A DNA stretch of 64,000 nucleotides from NCBI RefSeq assembly GCF_010111755.1, contig NC_088957.1, positions 682,001-746,000 on the forward strand, read 5' to 3'. Every line of letters starts with the position of its first letter. The first letter of the stretch is position 1. The notes below the pieces were generated by a model. The model did no database searches. It was given only the letters and a program-made list of their open reading frames with translations, and was not told the origin of the DNA. The position numbers and the translations under genes are program-made. The stretch is from Nakaseomyces glabratus (lineage: Eukaryota > Ascomycota > Saccharomycetes > Saccharomycetales > Saccharomycetaceae). Positions 28,048 to 38,190 of the stretch are shown here, piece after piece.

Positions 28048-29883
28048 TTACATGCTCTCGGTATTGCAGATATCCAACACCCATCTACTTAGTCTCAAAA
28101 CATCATCATCGAGGTAAACCTCATTTAGTAATGCGTTATATTTAAGGACAATTTCCAGGAATGCACTAATGCATAAATTGTATAGAACCGAGACAGCGTC
28201 TGGTCCTTGCTCAACTTCTTTATTAAACAAAGTAGCGGTTAAACTAGACTTAGGATCCCAGTCAGCAAATCTTCCTAAAACGCCTACTGACCTTTCCAAA
28301 ACCTTGAGTACTTCACCGACTGAAGCAACAACAACGCCTTTCTGATCTTCTGCATGCGATTTAACTAAAAATCCCATCAATGCAACTACTGCGCATCCAT
28401 TACAAGATGCCAATGGTACTAAAATATCAGCCTGCCTCTTCTTGGATGATAAAAATACATCAAATATTGACGCCAAATCAAGCTTTTCGTCCTTACTCTT
28501 GGTGCCTGAAGGGAAAAACACGGAGCTCAATTTGCCTCTGATATAAAGATTAATACCTCTAATAAATTTCACTATAGATGGCTCATGGGTTATGATAGGC
28601 TCATCATATCTGTGAACATGATCGAAAACAAAATCATCTGTTTGATTTATTCTGGATTTCTTATTAGAAGTGCGTTTATTTTGAATCAAGATATTTTCCA
28701 TCTTTAAGGGTAGCTTGTTATTGTGATCAGACTCTCTAAATGACTGTGAAGTTATACCGTAATTCAATGAAGATGGTTGTGCCATACTTTCAGGAACATT
28801 GCCAAAAAGTTCATCCCTAGCATGGTCATTAATCGAGTTCGTAAAAGATCTTTCTGGTCTCTTTGATTTATTTGGTTTGTTTTGCAAGGTTTCCAAGAAT
28901 TTTATCACAGAGGTGTTTGATTGCTCAATAACATCAATACACTCTTTTAATATGATATTCCACAAATTCTGATTTCTATAACGGGTGTGATAAATTGGAT
29001 CTCTCAAAGAAACGCTCATAGCAGTGGCACGATAAGACAATTCTTGAAATGCAGTTAGTTTCGTGAAAGGCTTCTTTGAGCGGAGACCATCGATTAAAGT
29101 CTCGATTGGTGTTGATGAAAGGGTTGAGATTGGCTTGCCCTTGTGCAGACAGCCAATGCTCATGTGAGAATCAAACCCCAAGTTAATGAACTCAAAGTTC
29201 AGAAAAACGATGAACGATAGAAACGTCAATTTCAGTACTGTTGAGATATTCAAAAACCATGTCGAAGAAGTGAATCCGAACACGAAAGGATGCAACAGCA
29301 GGAACGCAGTGGATAAAATACCGCTACGGACTGCAATGGTGCCCAGTTTCGAAGTAATGTATTCCTGTGGTGGCTGGAATTGGCTATCAAAGCTGAAGGA
29401 CAACCTATCTCTATCAAATAATATATGTTGAACTGTGTAGAAAAATGGGAGCACACACCATGTCAACAACCTGCTGTATATAGATTCTGCAGGACTAATG
29501 TTCACACTTCCTCCAAGTACAAGCCCCACAAGGACACTTGCCATAGTGTACACGGCGAGGAATATCAATGATTTCAAAGAGAACACCTGGCCCAGTACGT
29601 ATGTGATGTCGTTTCTGTATCCAAAGGATTGGACGTGCATATAGTTCTTTCTTGCCACTATTATCAATAACGAGGCTATATTAAGCACCACAAACTTTGG
29701 GGTAAATAGGAAAAGAGACTCTATCAATGAGCTGTCTCCTTTGGTCAGCACAGAGAACACCAGAATCTCGAGCGTAGAGGACGTAACAAACAGCCGCGTC
29801 ACAAGGTGGTTAAACCGCGTCTTACATATATCCGTAAATATGGCATGGTAGCTGTACCTCGAATTCAGCACCGGAGCTTCCAT
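28048..29883 (-). CDS. NDC1: Transmembrane nucleoporin / spindle-pole-body protein Ndc1
   Basis: 611 residues from the ATG at 29883 (S. cerevisiae 655). The N-terminal half has about six membrane segments, between residues 20 and 260. It is followed by the conserved FEFINLGFDSHMSIGCLHKG stretch and a cytosolic half with the SSKKRQADILVPL and FADWDP motifs. Ndc1 anchors nuclear pore complexes and is needed to insert the duplicated spindle pole body in the nuclear envelope. Position next to RAD52, divergent, equals YML031W-YML032C. It is convergent with NHX1 over a 132-bp spacer. Confidence 0.93.
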   Translation of the reverse strand: MEAPVLNSRYSYHAIFTDICKTRFNHLVTRLFVTSSTLEILVFSVLTKGDSSLIESLFLFTPKFVVLNIASLLIIVARKNYMHVQSFGYRNDITYVLGQVFSLKSLIFLAVYTMASVLVGLVLGGSVNISPAESIYSRLLTWCVLPFFYTVQHILFDRDRLSFSFDSQFQPPQEYITSKLGTIAVRSGILSTAFLLLHPFVFGFTSSTWFLNISTVLKLTFLSFIVFLNFEFINLGFDSHMSIGCLHKGKPISTLSSTPIETLIDGLRSKKPFTKLTAFQELSYRATAMSVSLRDPIYHTRYRNQNLWNIILKECIDVIEQSNTSVIKFLETLQNKPNKSKRPERSFTNSINDHARDELFGNVPESMAQPSSLNYGITSQSFRESDHNNKLPLKMENILIQNKRTSNKKSRINQTDDFVFDHVHRYDEPIITHEPSIVKFIRGINLYIRGKLSSVFFPSGTKSKDEKLDLASIFDVFLSSKKRQADILVPLASCNGCAVVALMGFLVKSHAEDQKGVVVASVGEVLKVLERSVGVLGRFADWDPKSSLTATLFNKEVEQGPDAVSVLYNLCISAFLEIVLKYNALLNEVYLDDDVLRLSRWVLDICNTESM

Positions 29884-30397
29884 CCTCTCCAATATTTTCG
29901 ACTTAGAGACTCCGCCAACAACTTTATGATCCAATTACCTCTAAATAAAGATCGCTTTCTGATCTATGCAATTCGTGTCAGAAACCGGAAGGAAAAAAAA
30001 AGACTTTGCAATTATTTAAACCCTGTGCTATATCTCAACTTCAGCAAGGTTAACAATGCATTGCAAAGGCCAAATAGCGTATACAAATGTGCAAACTTCA
30101 CTTGGTATTGCTTTATTTCATCAAATTCCAATATTTTTTCTGTTTGCGAAGCAAACTATGAAATCACTCTGCACACAGGCGTGGATCAGATGATGAATAG
30201 CATTTAGCAAAGAAGGGCTCATCGCGGTTTACAAGCAGGACTATTGCCTACTAGCGGTTATAACATGGTTAGAAGAGCTGTCTTGGGTACTGTGGTAGCT
30301 GTGCTTCGTGTTAGGCTTCTTTTTTTGAGTTGTTTTATCCCTAGTGTGCGATATAGACAGCGGTTTACTTACTGTTTCGGTGACTTAACCTTAAGCG
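29884..30397. promoter_or_regulatory. Divergent NDC1/RAD52 promoter with one PAC motif
   Basis: 514 bases. GCTCATCGC occurs at 30217-30225, about 175 bp before the RAD52 ATG. T-rich stretches lie near 30318-30330. No other gene was recognised. Assignment as a regulatory site rests on motif identity only. Confidence 0.45.
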
Positions 30398-31915
30398 ATG
30401 GTCAAGGAAGAAGAGAAGGATAAAGTGCACTTCAATCACGACGACATACAGCAGAAGCTGGACAAGAAGCTAGGTCCCGAGTACATCTCGAAGCGTATTG
30501 GGTTTGGGAGCAGCAGGGTGGCGTATATCGAAGGATGGAGGGCGATCAATTTGGCGAACCAGATATTTGGTTACAATGGATGGTCTACAGAGGTTAAAAA
30601 TATTATAGTGGACTTTCTGGATGAACGCCAAGGGAAGTTCAGTATAGGATGCACTGCCATCGTGAGAGTTAGTCTTGCAGATGGTACATACAGAGAGGAT
30701 ATCGGCTATGGTGCGGTGGAGAATGAGAGAAGGAAACCCGCTGCCTTTGAAAGAGCTAAGAAATCTGCGGTGACAGATGCATTAAAGAGATGTCTGAGAG
30801 GCTTTGGTAACGCCCTGGGAAACTGTCTCTACGACAAAGAATTCCTGTCTAGGATAGATAAAGTTAAATTTGATCCTCCTGACTTTGATGAAGGCAACTT
30901 GTTCAGGCCATCGGATGAAATAAGTGAGTACTCTAGATCTAATACTATTGATAATGATAACCCTGCAGTTAAGAGGCAAAAGCTAAATAATCAGAACAGC
31001 ATCCCAGACACAAATAAGGTAAAATACAATGGCTCTGCGCCTGCGCCTGCTATCACCTATAACAACGCGCCTAAAAAACCAGTTCAGTCAGAAGAAAGGT
31101 ATGCTCCCAATGGAAGTAGGGGTAAAGAAAACGCACAGAACAAGTCTGAGAATGAAGATCTGCTTGACGATTCCTTTATGTTCAGTGACGATCTACAAGA
31201 TGATGAGCTAATTAGCCTAATGAACAAGAATTCTTCTGATCCGGACAGAAGATTCAATAACGCACCAAAGGAAAATACTGGAGATATTACTTTTGTAACG
31301 GCAAGAGCTGCAGATTCTTATCAAAGCACTGAAAATGTACCAGAGAACCTTAAATTTGATCCTAAATATGTACCTCATTCAATGAAACTTACAATTGATC
31401 AGAACACATCAAAACATATTCCATTGAGTGTTCTAAAAGAAAAAGGTGTTACCGCTACTTCCAGAGAGGCTATTTATTCAAGGTTCGCTGCTAAGGGCAA
31501 ACAGATACCAAATCCAATCGATGACAGTACGGACAGCCGTCTAGCAGAAAATGATAAAAGTAATGAAAATGATGATACAGAAACCAGTCACTCTACAGAA
31601 ATCGAAAAGTCTGCTATCAGTAGTGTGAATAACGGTACAAATATATCGGGCTCCACAGAGTCGTCCGTAACAACTGTACCATCACATAATTCAACATCGC
31701 AAACTACAAATATAGAAGCTAAAGTAGATAAAGCCGATAGTCAAGTAAGTGAAAAACAGAGTCAAAAAGGTATCAAATATGCCCCGCAAGTGCCAGTAGT
31801 ACATCCTAACACGTCTGCTGCAATACCCTTAAACCAAAATAAACCACTGAGAAGAGAAGTAGGAAGGCCGAAAATCAACAATGTTGGCCCAAAGAAACCA
31901 TCTCCTACACCATGA
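30398..31915 (+). CDS. RAD52: Homologous recombination mediator Rad52
   Basis: 505 residues (S. cerevisiae 471). The N-terminal annealing/ring domain, about residues 10-185, is strongly conserved: KLGPEYISKRIGFG, AYIEGWRAINLANQIFG, GYGAVENERRKPAAFERAKK and LKRCLRGFGNALGN are visible. The remainder is polar and low in conservation and includes the acidic DDSFMFSDDLQDDEL segment, a good candidate for RPA binding, and further on the Rad51-interacting part. Rad52 loads Rad51 on RPA-coated DNA and anneals single strands. The position between NDC1 and SRC1 equals YML032C. Confidence 0.97.
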   Translation: MVKEEEKDKVHFNHDDIQQKLDKKLGPEYISKRIGFGSSRVAYIEGWRAINLANQIFGYNGWSTEVKNIIVDFLDERQGKFSIGCTAIVRVSLADGTYREDIGYGAVENERRKPAAFERAKKSAVTDALKRCLRGFGNALGNCLYDKEFLSRIDKVKFDPPDFDEGNLFRPSDEISEYSRSNTIDNDNPAVKRQKLNNQNSIPDTNKVKYNGSAPAPAITYNNAPKKPVQSEERYAPNGSRGKENAQNKSENEDLLDDSFMFSDDLQDDELISLMNKNSSDPDRRFNNAPKENTGDITFVTARAADSYQSTENVPENLKFDPKYVPHSMKLTIDQNTSKHIPLSVLKEKGVTATSREAIYSRFAAKGKQIPNPIDDSTDSRLAENDKSNENDDTETSHSTEIEKSAISSVNNGTNISGSTESSVTTVPSHNSTSQTTNIEAKVDKADSQVSEKQSQKGIKYAPQVPVVHPNTSAAIPLNQNKPLRREVGRPKINNVGPKKPSPTP

Positions 31916-32147
31916 TCCATGGATTGTAATTTTTAACAAACTACTGCTATATAAACAATCTGCCAGATTGGCTCTATTTATAAGGTAATGCTATTGCTAA
32001 CTATCAATTTATTTCATTGCACATAACATATGCTGAATCGACAATAAATTAAACATTAATTTTGAGAACTGAACTATATATACAATATTGACCATATAAA
32101 ACAATTACCAAACAGCATTAGAACGAAGTTGCATTCACTTATAAAAA

Positions 32148-34697
32148 TTATTGATTCTCGTTAATTCCATCTGGTTTAATCTTTCTTTTAACATCAGTCG
32201 GACCAACCCATTCCAAACATTTCATCATATCACCATGAACTTCCATAAGAGAAGATTTAATATTGGTATTTTGGTTTAATTTTTTTAGTATTTCTTCCCA
32301 AAGTTTATTTTTAGTTTTAGTACTACCTTTCCCATCCAATATATAATCACGCAAATGTACAGAACTTATGAAAGCATCACCTTTATCTGTAGCTTTCTTG
32401 TCTTTCAGAAGCTCTATAACTTCATTGGTATAATTGGCAATTTTCTTCTTCTGTTCAAAATAAGTTTTTATTCTATACCTAATCACCGCAATGGAAATTA
32501 TAAATCCAAGTACTATTAAAATAATCTTACGGTATTTCATAATGGTTTGATGCAATTCATTCTCGAAATGACACCCCAAGCTTATATACTTCTTGGATGA
32601 TGACCGAAGAATGAAGTTTTCACGTTCTCTCCTTTCTGGAATAGATTCTTTCTGTCTTTGATTGTCATTGGTTTTACTTTTATATCTTGGCTTAATCTGT
32701 TCTCTATGTCTATTGGCTGGTAGCTGTAGAAAAAATCCATAAATTCAAAACTGTGTTTGAATGTTTGACTCAATTTAGTCGTTAGGAATAGATGTTAGTA
32801 AATTTTGATCATCATAAAGATATTAAATAAAAAATGGTATGATACTCACTTGCCTCATAGTAATTTCAGGTTCTTTCTCCAATTGTTTTATCACAGAAGA
32901 CCATAATTCGTTAAATTGTTCTTCACTTATCCAGTCTTTTTTTGATTCCTCAAAAATTTGATATACAATCTCTTCTGTTATACCGCTTTCGATATCGTCA
33001 CTGGATTCACCACATTCGACTTGTGCATTTTTAATCCTGAGTAATTCAAGTGCCTTTGCAACAATCTCAGAAATCATTCTTTCCCTCTCATCATCTTTCT
33101 CGCATGATGCACCAATAGGTATTAGTCCATTCAAACTGTACAAAGAATTTTGCAACCTGTAGCCGGGTTTACATCTTAGTTCTAAATTTGGATAGCACAG
33201 GCCATGCTCAGGACATTCTTGACATTCTGGTTTGTATGGCTCTAAAAAGGATTCAACCTCATCTCTATATGGTAAATTCAGCTTTTCGAAGTACTCTGAT
33301 CTACCTTCACGTTCTTGTCCACAATAACCAACCATAATAGACTGTTCCCTATACCAGACAGCTAAGTTTATGATAATAGCAATTAAGGCACCCGCCACAA
33401 TTAGAAGAATCAATTTTAATAAAAGCTTCAAAGCCTTGCATACAAAACTCGACTTTTTTGGTGGAGGGTTCATTATCTCTTCTGTTGACTCTTTAACTAG
33501 ATCAGACTCACTAGCTTCGTCATCAACAGATTCAACTTCCTCAATCTGAATTGTTTTGACCTCAGGCTCTTCAGCGACCTCTTCATGGTCATCAAATAGA
33601 AAGCTGTTTTCGGATTTGAGTTTGCCAATGAATACATTGTCAGAGTTAATGGTGTTGCTGAATGAATTATCTACTTGAGGCCTGGATATGTTGATCTCTT
33701 GGATGCTTGAGTTTGATGTATCGGCGAAAGGATTTTGTACAGTTGTTTTAGAAGTCAAAGAGATATCATTTGAGTTGTCCAGGGGCTGGGCTTCGTTACC
33801 AAAATCTTCCGTTGAGGAATTTTCGTTTTTTACTTGTGTCGTTTGTTCTTCCACTTCAGGTGCAGTATCACTAGGTGTATCCTCTTTGATGAAGGCATTA
33901 TACATATCAGTCCCACTAGTGTGTGGTTGTGCGTCAGACTCTTTGGGGGCACCCTGATCAGAGATTAAGTTGCTACTGCTGGACGGTTCACTGTCATTGC
34001 CATCATGCATGCTGACATCCTTATTTTCTTTATCCTTCTCCTTCTCCATATCTGAAATTGCATTGTTAATCAGACTCGCCATCTTATCACTGACTTTTAT
34101 CGATTTTAAGTGGTCCAATTCATTCCCTTTCTGTTTCTTGTAGGAGAAATCCAAGTGAACTGGCTCTTCGGGTTTCTTCTCTACTTTTTCCAATTCTTCT
34201 ACTTCTTGTTCAGCTTTCCTCTTTGACCTAGCGGTTTGGAACTCATTTTCGGTTTCAACTGTGTCATCCTGTTCCATTTCATATGAGCTGGAGCTATTAC
34301 TGGAACTTGAGCTTGAACTTGAGCTTGAACTTGCGCTGGAGCTATCGCTAGCAGTGGAAGAGCTGCTTTCAGTATCGCTTTCACTATCACTTGCGCTCTC
34401 TGAGCTCTCCTTAGGTTCAGGTACAACCTTTTGCTTAGCCTGTGCTTTCCTTATTTCCTTCATAGTCTTCTTCTTGGAAGTAATTCTGGAGATACCGTCA
34501 CTGCTAGCCCGCACACCTTTCTCTTTCTTACGCATCTCAGGAATCTTCGGCTTGATGTGCTTCTTAAATAACTTCGCCAGCTCGGCCTTCTTGGCATTAG
34601 CAGGGTACTCGACCCCATGTTCTGTCAGAACCCTCCTTAATTTGGCCACGGTCAGCGACTCGGGCTTAAAACCAGGAACCAGTATGTTCGTCACCAT
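32148..34697 (-). CDS. SRC1: Inner nuclear membrane protein Src1/Heh1, alternatively spliced
   Basis: Exon 1 runs from the ATG at 34697 and exon 2 from 32723 to 32148. Using the GTGAGT donor gives an 807-residue long form; using the donor 4 nt upstream gives a 661-residue short form ending at 32582. The protein has an N-terminal helix-extension-helix DNA-binding domain (VAKLRRVLTEHGVEYP), basic NLS-like and Ser-rich stretches, a first membrane segment (LLLKLILLIVAGALIAI), a lumenal Cys-containing part, and in the long form a second membrane segment and a C-terminal Man1-Src1p domain. It tethers rDNA and subtelomeres at the envelope and helps pore-assembly quality control. S. cerevisiae forms are 834 and 687 aa. 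Position equals YML034W. Confidence 0.94.
32724..32853 (-). other. SRC1 intron with overlapping 5' splice sites
   Basis: On the minus strand the exon end reads ATGAGGCAAGTGAGT, holding two donors: GCAAGT (from 32853) and GTGAGT (from 32849). The branch point TACTAAC is at 32791-32797 region and the acceptor CTACAG ends at 32724. The GTGAGT intron is 126 nt and leads into the long frame; the GCAAGT intron is 130 nt and leads into the short frame. Earlier acceptors (TTGAG, CACAG at 32751) would put a stop (TGA, 32745-32747) in the long frame. Read-through without splicing stops at 32823. Confidence 0.93.
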
Positions 34698-35685
34698 CTT
34701 ATCGTTGCTCTCCTTAGCCACAGTAGACCAATATAGAAAGACAAGCAAACGGAGTCCCAGTCCTTTATATATGCACATGTTGTTGAGAATGCAAATCCAA
34801 CAATTTGCAAGCTCATCGCAAATTGCTTTGTGGCCTATTATTAGGAAAATTAAAGATTTTTCCTAATTGGGTAACACAATAACATGATCCGCATCGGAGT
34901 AATGCAGAAGGCCCATCGGTACATACAGAAGAGGTGCATAGAGACGGGGCAGATCAGTGGAAGGGCCCCCATATTTATTTACGTTACATATACCTTCAAA
35001 GGGTGCTCAACATTCACACACTATTATGAATCGAACCAAAGCCATTAGGTCAATCACACAAGAAGATGCTTGCTGGGGACAGTTCTATTTTGCAAACCAT
35101 TCCCAGAAACAGGCTGCAAAGTAACTAGCACGAAGCTCTAGAAGTACCCAGAGTGCGAGTAGAAGATCTGTAACGACATTTGACACCTTGATACTACTCA
35201 CATTCAAACTTCACTGATACATTAGTTTGGTCATGTGACTTAAGCGTACAAAATGCATATTAGGGTTTCCTGACCACAATCCTCAAGCCCTAAAACTAGA
35301 GGTACTCCTCCCCCCTGAAACCCTAATCATAGATTCTTAGCCCTAAAAGGCCACCACTCCTGCAGCTCTTTCGGCGCAACTAGCATTAGCTGTCGATGCT
35401 GTGCGTATTGGCAAGAGTTACAGTAGGTCTAAATTAATATTTTAATATTTGTAGTGTATTGTAGAGTGGCCATTGTGCGCCAGTAGCTTCGATGATATTG
35501 CACTGCGCAACAGGTTTCGATCCGGGGTAAGTAATCTGCAACGTTAAGAATTTTTTCTTTACTCACACCCACCTCATCGCTTGCTGCCCACCCCCTAGTA
35601 TATCAGCGAACTGTACTTGCAAACTAGACGGTAACTTCGCAACTCACCTCGAATACTCCCAATTGCGAAGCATTAACGAGAAGCA
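34698..35685. other. Divergent SRC1/AMD1 region with PAC motifs, Tbf1-like cluster and a hairpin
   Basis: 988 bases. PAC cores lie at 34811-34819 (near SRC1) and 35573-35580 (near AMD1). Four RCCCTAA/TTAGGGY sites, the Tbf1 recognition sequence, fall within 90 bp: 35260-35268, 35286-35294, 35318-35327, 35338-35347. An imperfect but long hairpin at 35365-35418 follows, ending in ACAGTA. No protein gene was seen. Confidence 0.55.
35365..35425 (+). ncRNA. Possible H/ACA snoRNA hairpin (tentative)
   Basis: Stem pieces in order: GCTCTT (35365-35370) with AAGAGT (35413-35418), GCGCA (35374-35378) with TGCGT (35402-35406), AGCAT (35382-35386) with ATGCT (35396-35400). Internal loops between the first two stems resemble a pseudouridylation pocket. 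ACA at 35420-35422 lies 13-14 nt past the upper stem, the distance used by H/ACA RNAs. Tbf1-like sites, common at yeast snoRNA promoters, lie just upstream, but so close that a full two-hairpin RNA with a separate promoter is hard to place. Only one hairpin is convincing. Confidence 0.25.
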
Positions 35686-38013
35686 ATGTCTGATTTATCA
35701 CTGGAGGCTACGCCTTCTAACGACGGCAGGAGCTCTATGTTTATGGATGATCGCAAGGACAAGGACGGTTTGAGTGTTGATGAGCCACAAGTCAGTAGGG
35801 ATGAAGAAAGCGGCGGTTCTGATGCGCATTTCTCTTACCACGAGGGCAGGAAGATCTTTGAGAACAGTTCGAAGCATGTCGCTGTCGACCAAGAGGATCT
35901 GAGTTCGTCGGGGTTCTTGCCGCAACCACACCACCCTACTATGATGGGTGCCAACGGTAATGGCCAAGGCCAAGGTAAAAAGAACAGGACTCTGTCTTCT
36001 AATGCAAGGCACACTTTGCCAGATGCGCCATTGAGCAAAGCTGAGATCGTTAACAAGATCACAGACGACTCTGTCAGGGATAAGACCCCCTTGTACAAGA
36101 TGGGGATGCTGTCCGATGACGCCTCGCAACAAATCCTCGAGGATCCATCCCCAGAACTGGTTGATCTGTACACTAAAGTTCAAGAATGCCGTGATTTGAG
36201 AACCAAATACCAATCATTGTCTTTGCAATACAACAGCCAAAACCCTAAGAACTCTCAAGATTGGGAGATATACCCTCCACCACCAAAGCCCTCTTACAAC
36301 GCTGAGACTAAGACTGTCATTGCTGTTACCAACAAGCCAGACGCAGAGGTATTTGATTTCAACGAATGCGAAATCCCTGGTGAAGATACAGAGTGGGACT
36401 TCGGTACCAACGATGACGACTCCTACTACGTTCACAAACCTGGCAAAGAAGATGAGATTCTTGCTAATATTCCATCTTTGCGTGACTACTACAAGGATCT
36501 TGAGAAAATGGTAGGCATCTCTTCTGATGGTCCAGCAAAGTCATTTGCTTTCAGAAGATTGCAATACTTAGAAGCTAGATGGAACCTATACTATCTGTTG
36601 AATGAGTACCAAGAAACCAGTGTCTCCAAGAGAAATCCTCATAGAGATTTTTACAATGTCAGAAAAGTGGACACTCACGTTCACCACTCAGCATGTATGA
36701 ATCAAAAGCATTTGCTGCGTTTTATCAAGTACAAGTTAAGACATTGTAAGGACGAAAAAGTTATCTTCAGAGATGGTAAAGTATTGACCTTGGACGAAGT
36801 GTTCCGTTCTTTGAACTTATCAGGTTACGATCTATCGATTGATACCCTAGATATGCACGCACACAAGGACACCTTCCATAGATTCGACAAATTCAACTTG
36901 AAATATAACCCAATCGGAGAATCGCGTCTAAGAGAAATTTTCTTGAAAACTAACAACTATATCAATGGTTCTTATCTGGCAGAGATTACTCAACAAGTAC
37001 TCTCCGATCTAGAAAACTCAAAATACCAAAACTGTGAATATAGAATCTCTGTGTATGGTAGATCCCTTGACGAATGGGACAAGTTGGCATCGTGGGTGAT
37101 TGATAATAAGGTCATCTCTCACAATGTCCGTTGGTTGATCCAAATTCCACGTCTATACGACATCTACAAGAAGACCGATACTGTGAAGACTTTCCAAGAT
37201 ATCTGCACAAACATCTTTCAACCATTATTTGAAGTTACCAAGAATCCAAAATCTCATCCAAAGCTTCACGTATTCTTGCAAAGAGTTATCGGATTTGATT
37301 CTGTTGACGATGAGTCCAAAGTTGATCGTCGTTTCCACAGAAAGTATCCAAAGCCCTCTCTATGGGACTCTCCACAAAATCCACCATATTCTTACTACTT
37401 ATACTACCTATATTCTAACATGGCCTCTTTGAACCAATGGAGAGCCAAGAGAGGATTTAACACTTTAGTTTTAAGACCACATTGTGGTGAAGCTGGTGAT
37501 CCTGAGCATTTGGTTTCAGCATACTTGTTGTCTCAAAGTATTTCTCATGGTATTCTGTTGAGAAAAGTACCTTTTGTTCAATATTTGTACTTCCTTGACC
37601 AGGTTGGTATTGCAATGTCTCCATTGTCTAACAACGCTTTGTTCTTGACTTACGACAAGAATCCTTTCCCACACTATTTCAAGAGAGGATTGAATGTTTC
37701 GTTGTCTACGGATGATCCATTGCAATTTTCTTACACTAGGGAACCTTTAATTGAAGAGTATTCTGTAGCTGCACAAATCTATAAGCTTTCCAATGTTGAC
37801 ATGTGTGAGCTAGCTAGAAACTCTGTTCTACAGAGTGGTTGGGAAGCTCAAATTAAGAAGCATTGGATTGGTAAGGATTACGAACTGCCAGGTGTTGAAG
37901 GTAATGATGTCGGAAAGACAAATGTTCCAAATATTAGAATTAATTACAGGTACGATACTTTGGCAACCGAATTGGAACTAGTTAACCACTTTGCTAATTT
38001 CAACAAAGATTAA
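35686..38013 (+). CDS. AMD1: AMP deaminase
   Basis: 775 residues (S. cerevisiae 810). It converts AMP to IMP and ammonia, controlling adenylate/guanylate balance, in the cytosol. The polar N-terminus (about 1-190) is variable. The catalytic TIM barrel shows the metal-binding VDTHVHHSACMN near residue 328, the DMHAHKDTFHRFDKFN segment and the SLSTDDPLQF signature near residue 671. Late exon codons are well biased, so expression is substantial. Orientation and neighbour SRC1 match YML035C. Confidence 0.97.
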   Translation: MSDLSLEATPSNDGRSSMFMDDRKDKDGLSVDEPQVSRDEESGGSDAHFSYHEGRKIFENSSKHVAVDQEDLSSSGFLPQPHHPTMMGANGNGQGQGKKNRTLSSNARHTLPDAPLSKAEIVNKITDDSVRDKTPLYKMGMLSDDASQQILEDPSPELVDLYTKVQECRDLRTKYQSLSLQYNSQNPKNSQDWEIYPPPPKPSYNAETKTVIAVTNKPDAEVFDFNECEIPGEDTEWDFGTNDDDSYYVHKPGKEDEILANIPSLRDYYKDLEKMVGISSDGPAKSFAFRRLQYLEARWNLYYLLNEYQETSVSKRNPHRDFYNVRKVDTHVHHSACMNQKHLLRFIKYKLRHCKDEKVIFRDGKVLTLDEVFRSLNLSGYDLSIDTLDMHAHKDTFHRFDKFNLKYNPIGESRLREIFLKTNNYINGSYLAEITQQVLSDLENSKYQNCEYRISVYGRSLDEWDKLASWVIDNKVISHNVRWLIQIPRLYDIYKKTDTVKTFQDICTNIFQPLFEVTKNPKSHPKLHVFLQRVIGFDSVDDESKVDRRFHRKYPKPSLWDSPQNPPYSYYLYYLYSNMASLNQWRAKRGFNTLVLRPHCGEAGDPEHLVSAYLLSQSISHGILLRKVPFVQYLYFLDQVGIAMSPLSNNALFLTYDKNPFPHYFKRGLNVSLSTDDPLQFSYTREPLIEEYSVAAQIYKLSNVDMCELARNSVLQSGWEAQIKKHWIGKDYELPGVEGNDVGKTNVPNIRINYRYDTLATELELVNHFANFNKD

Positions 38014-38190
38014 TAATAATACGTATGCTTTAATAATTATTTAATTTAATCAAATGAATAGGAGGTATTTTTTAAAGGCAATACATCCATCTCTTGGCTT
38101 ATTATCAGGTCTTCTTAATTGGGCAGGGCGTGTGTTATGCATCGAATATTTACAGAGTAATTGATTTTATGTACATATGTCGGGAAAAGT

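Noticed and set aside
35487..35545. tRNA-like stretch with GGTTTCGATCC and a T run at 35552
   Set aside because: The T loop cannot close a 5-bp stem, no acceptor stem or D arm is found, and the B-box-like string has an extra T.
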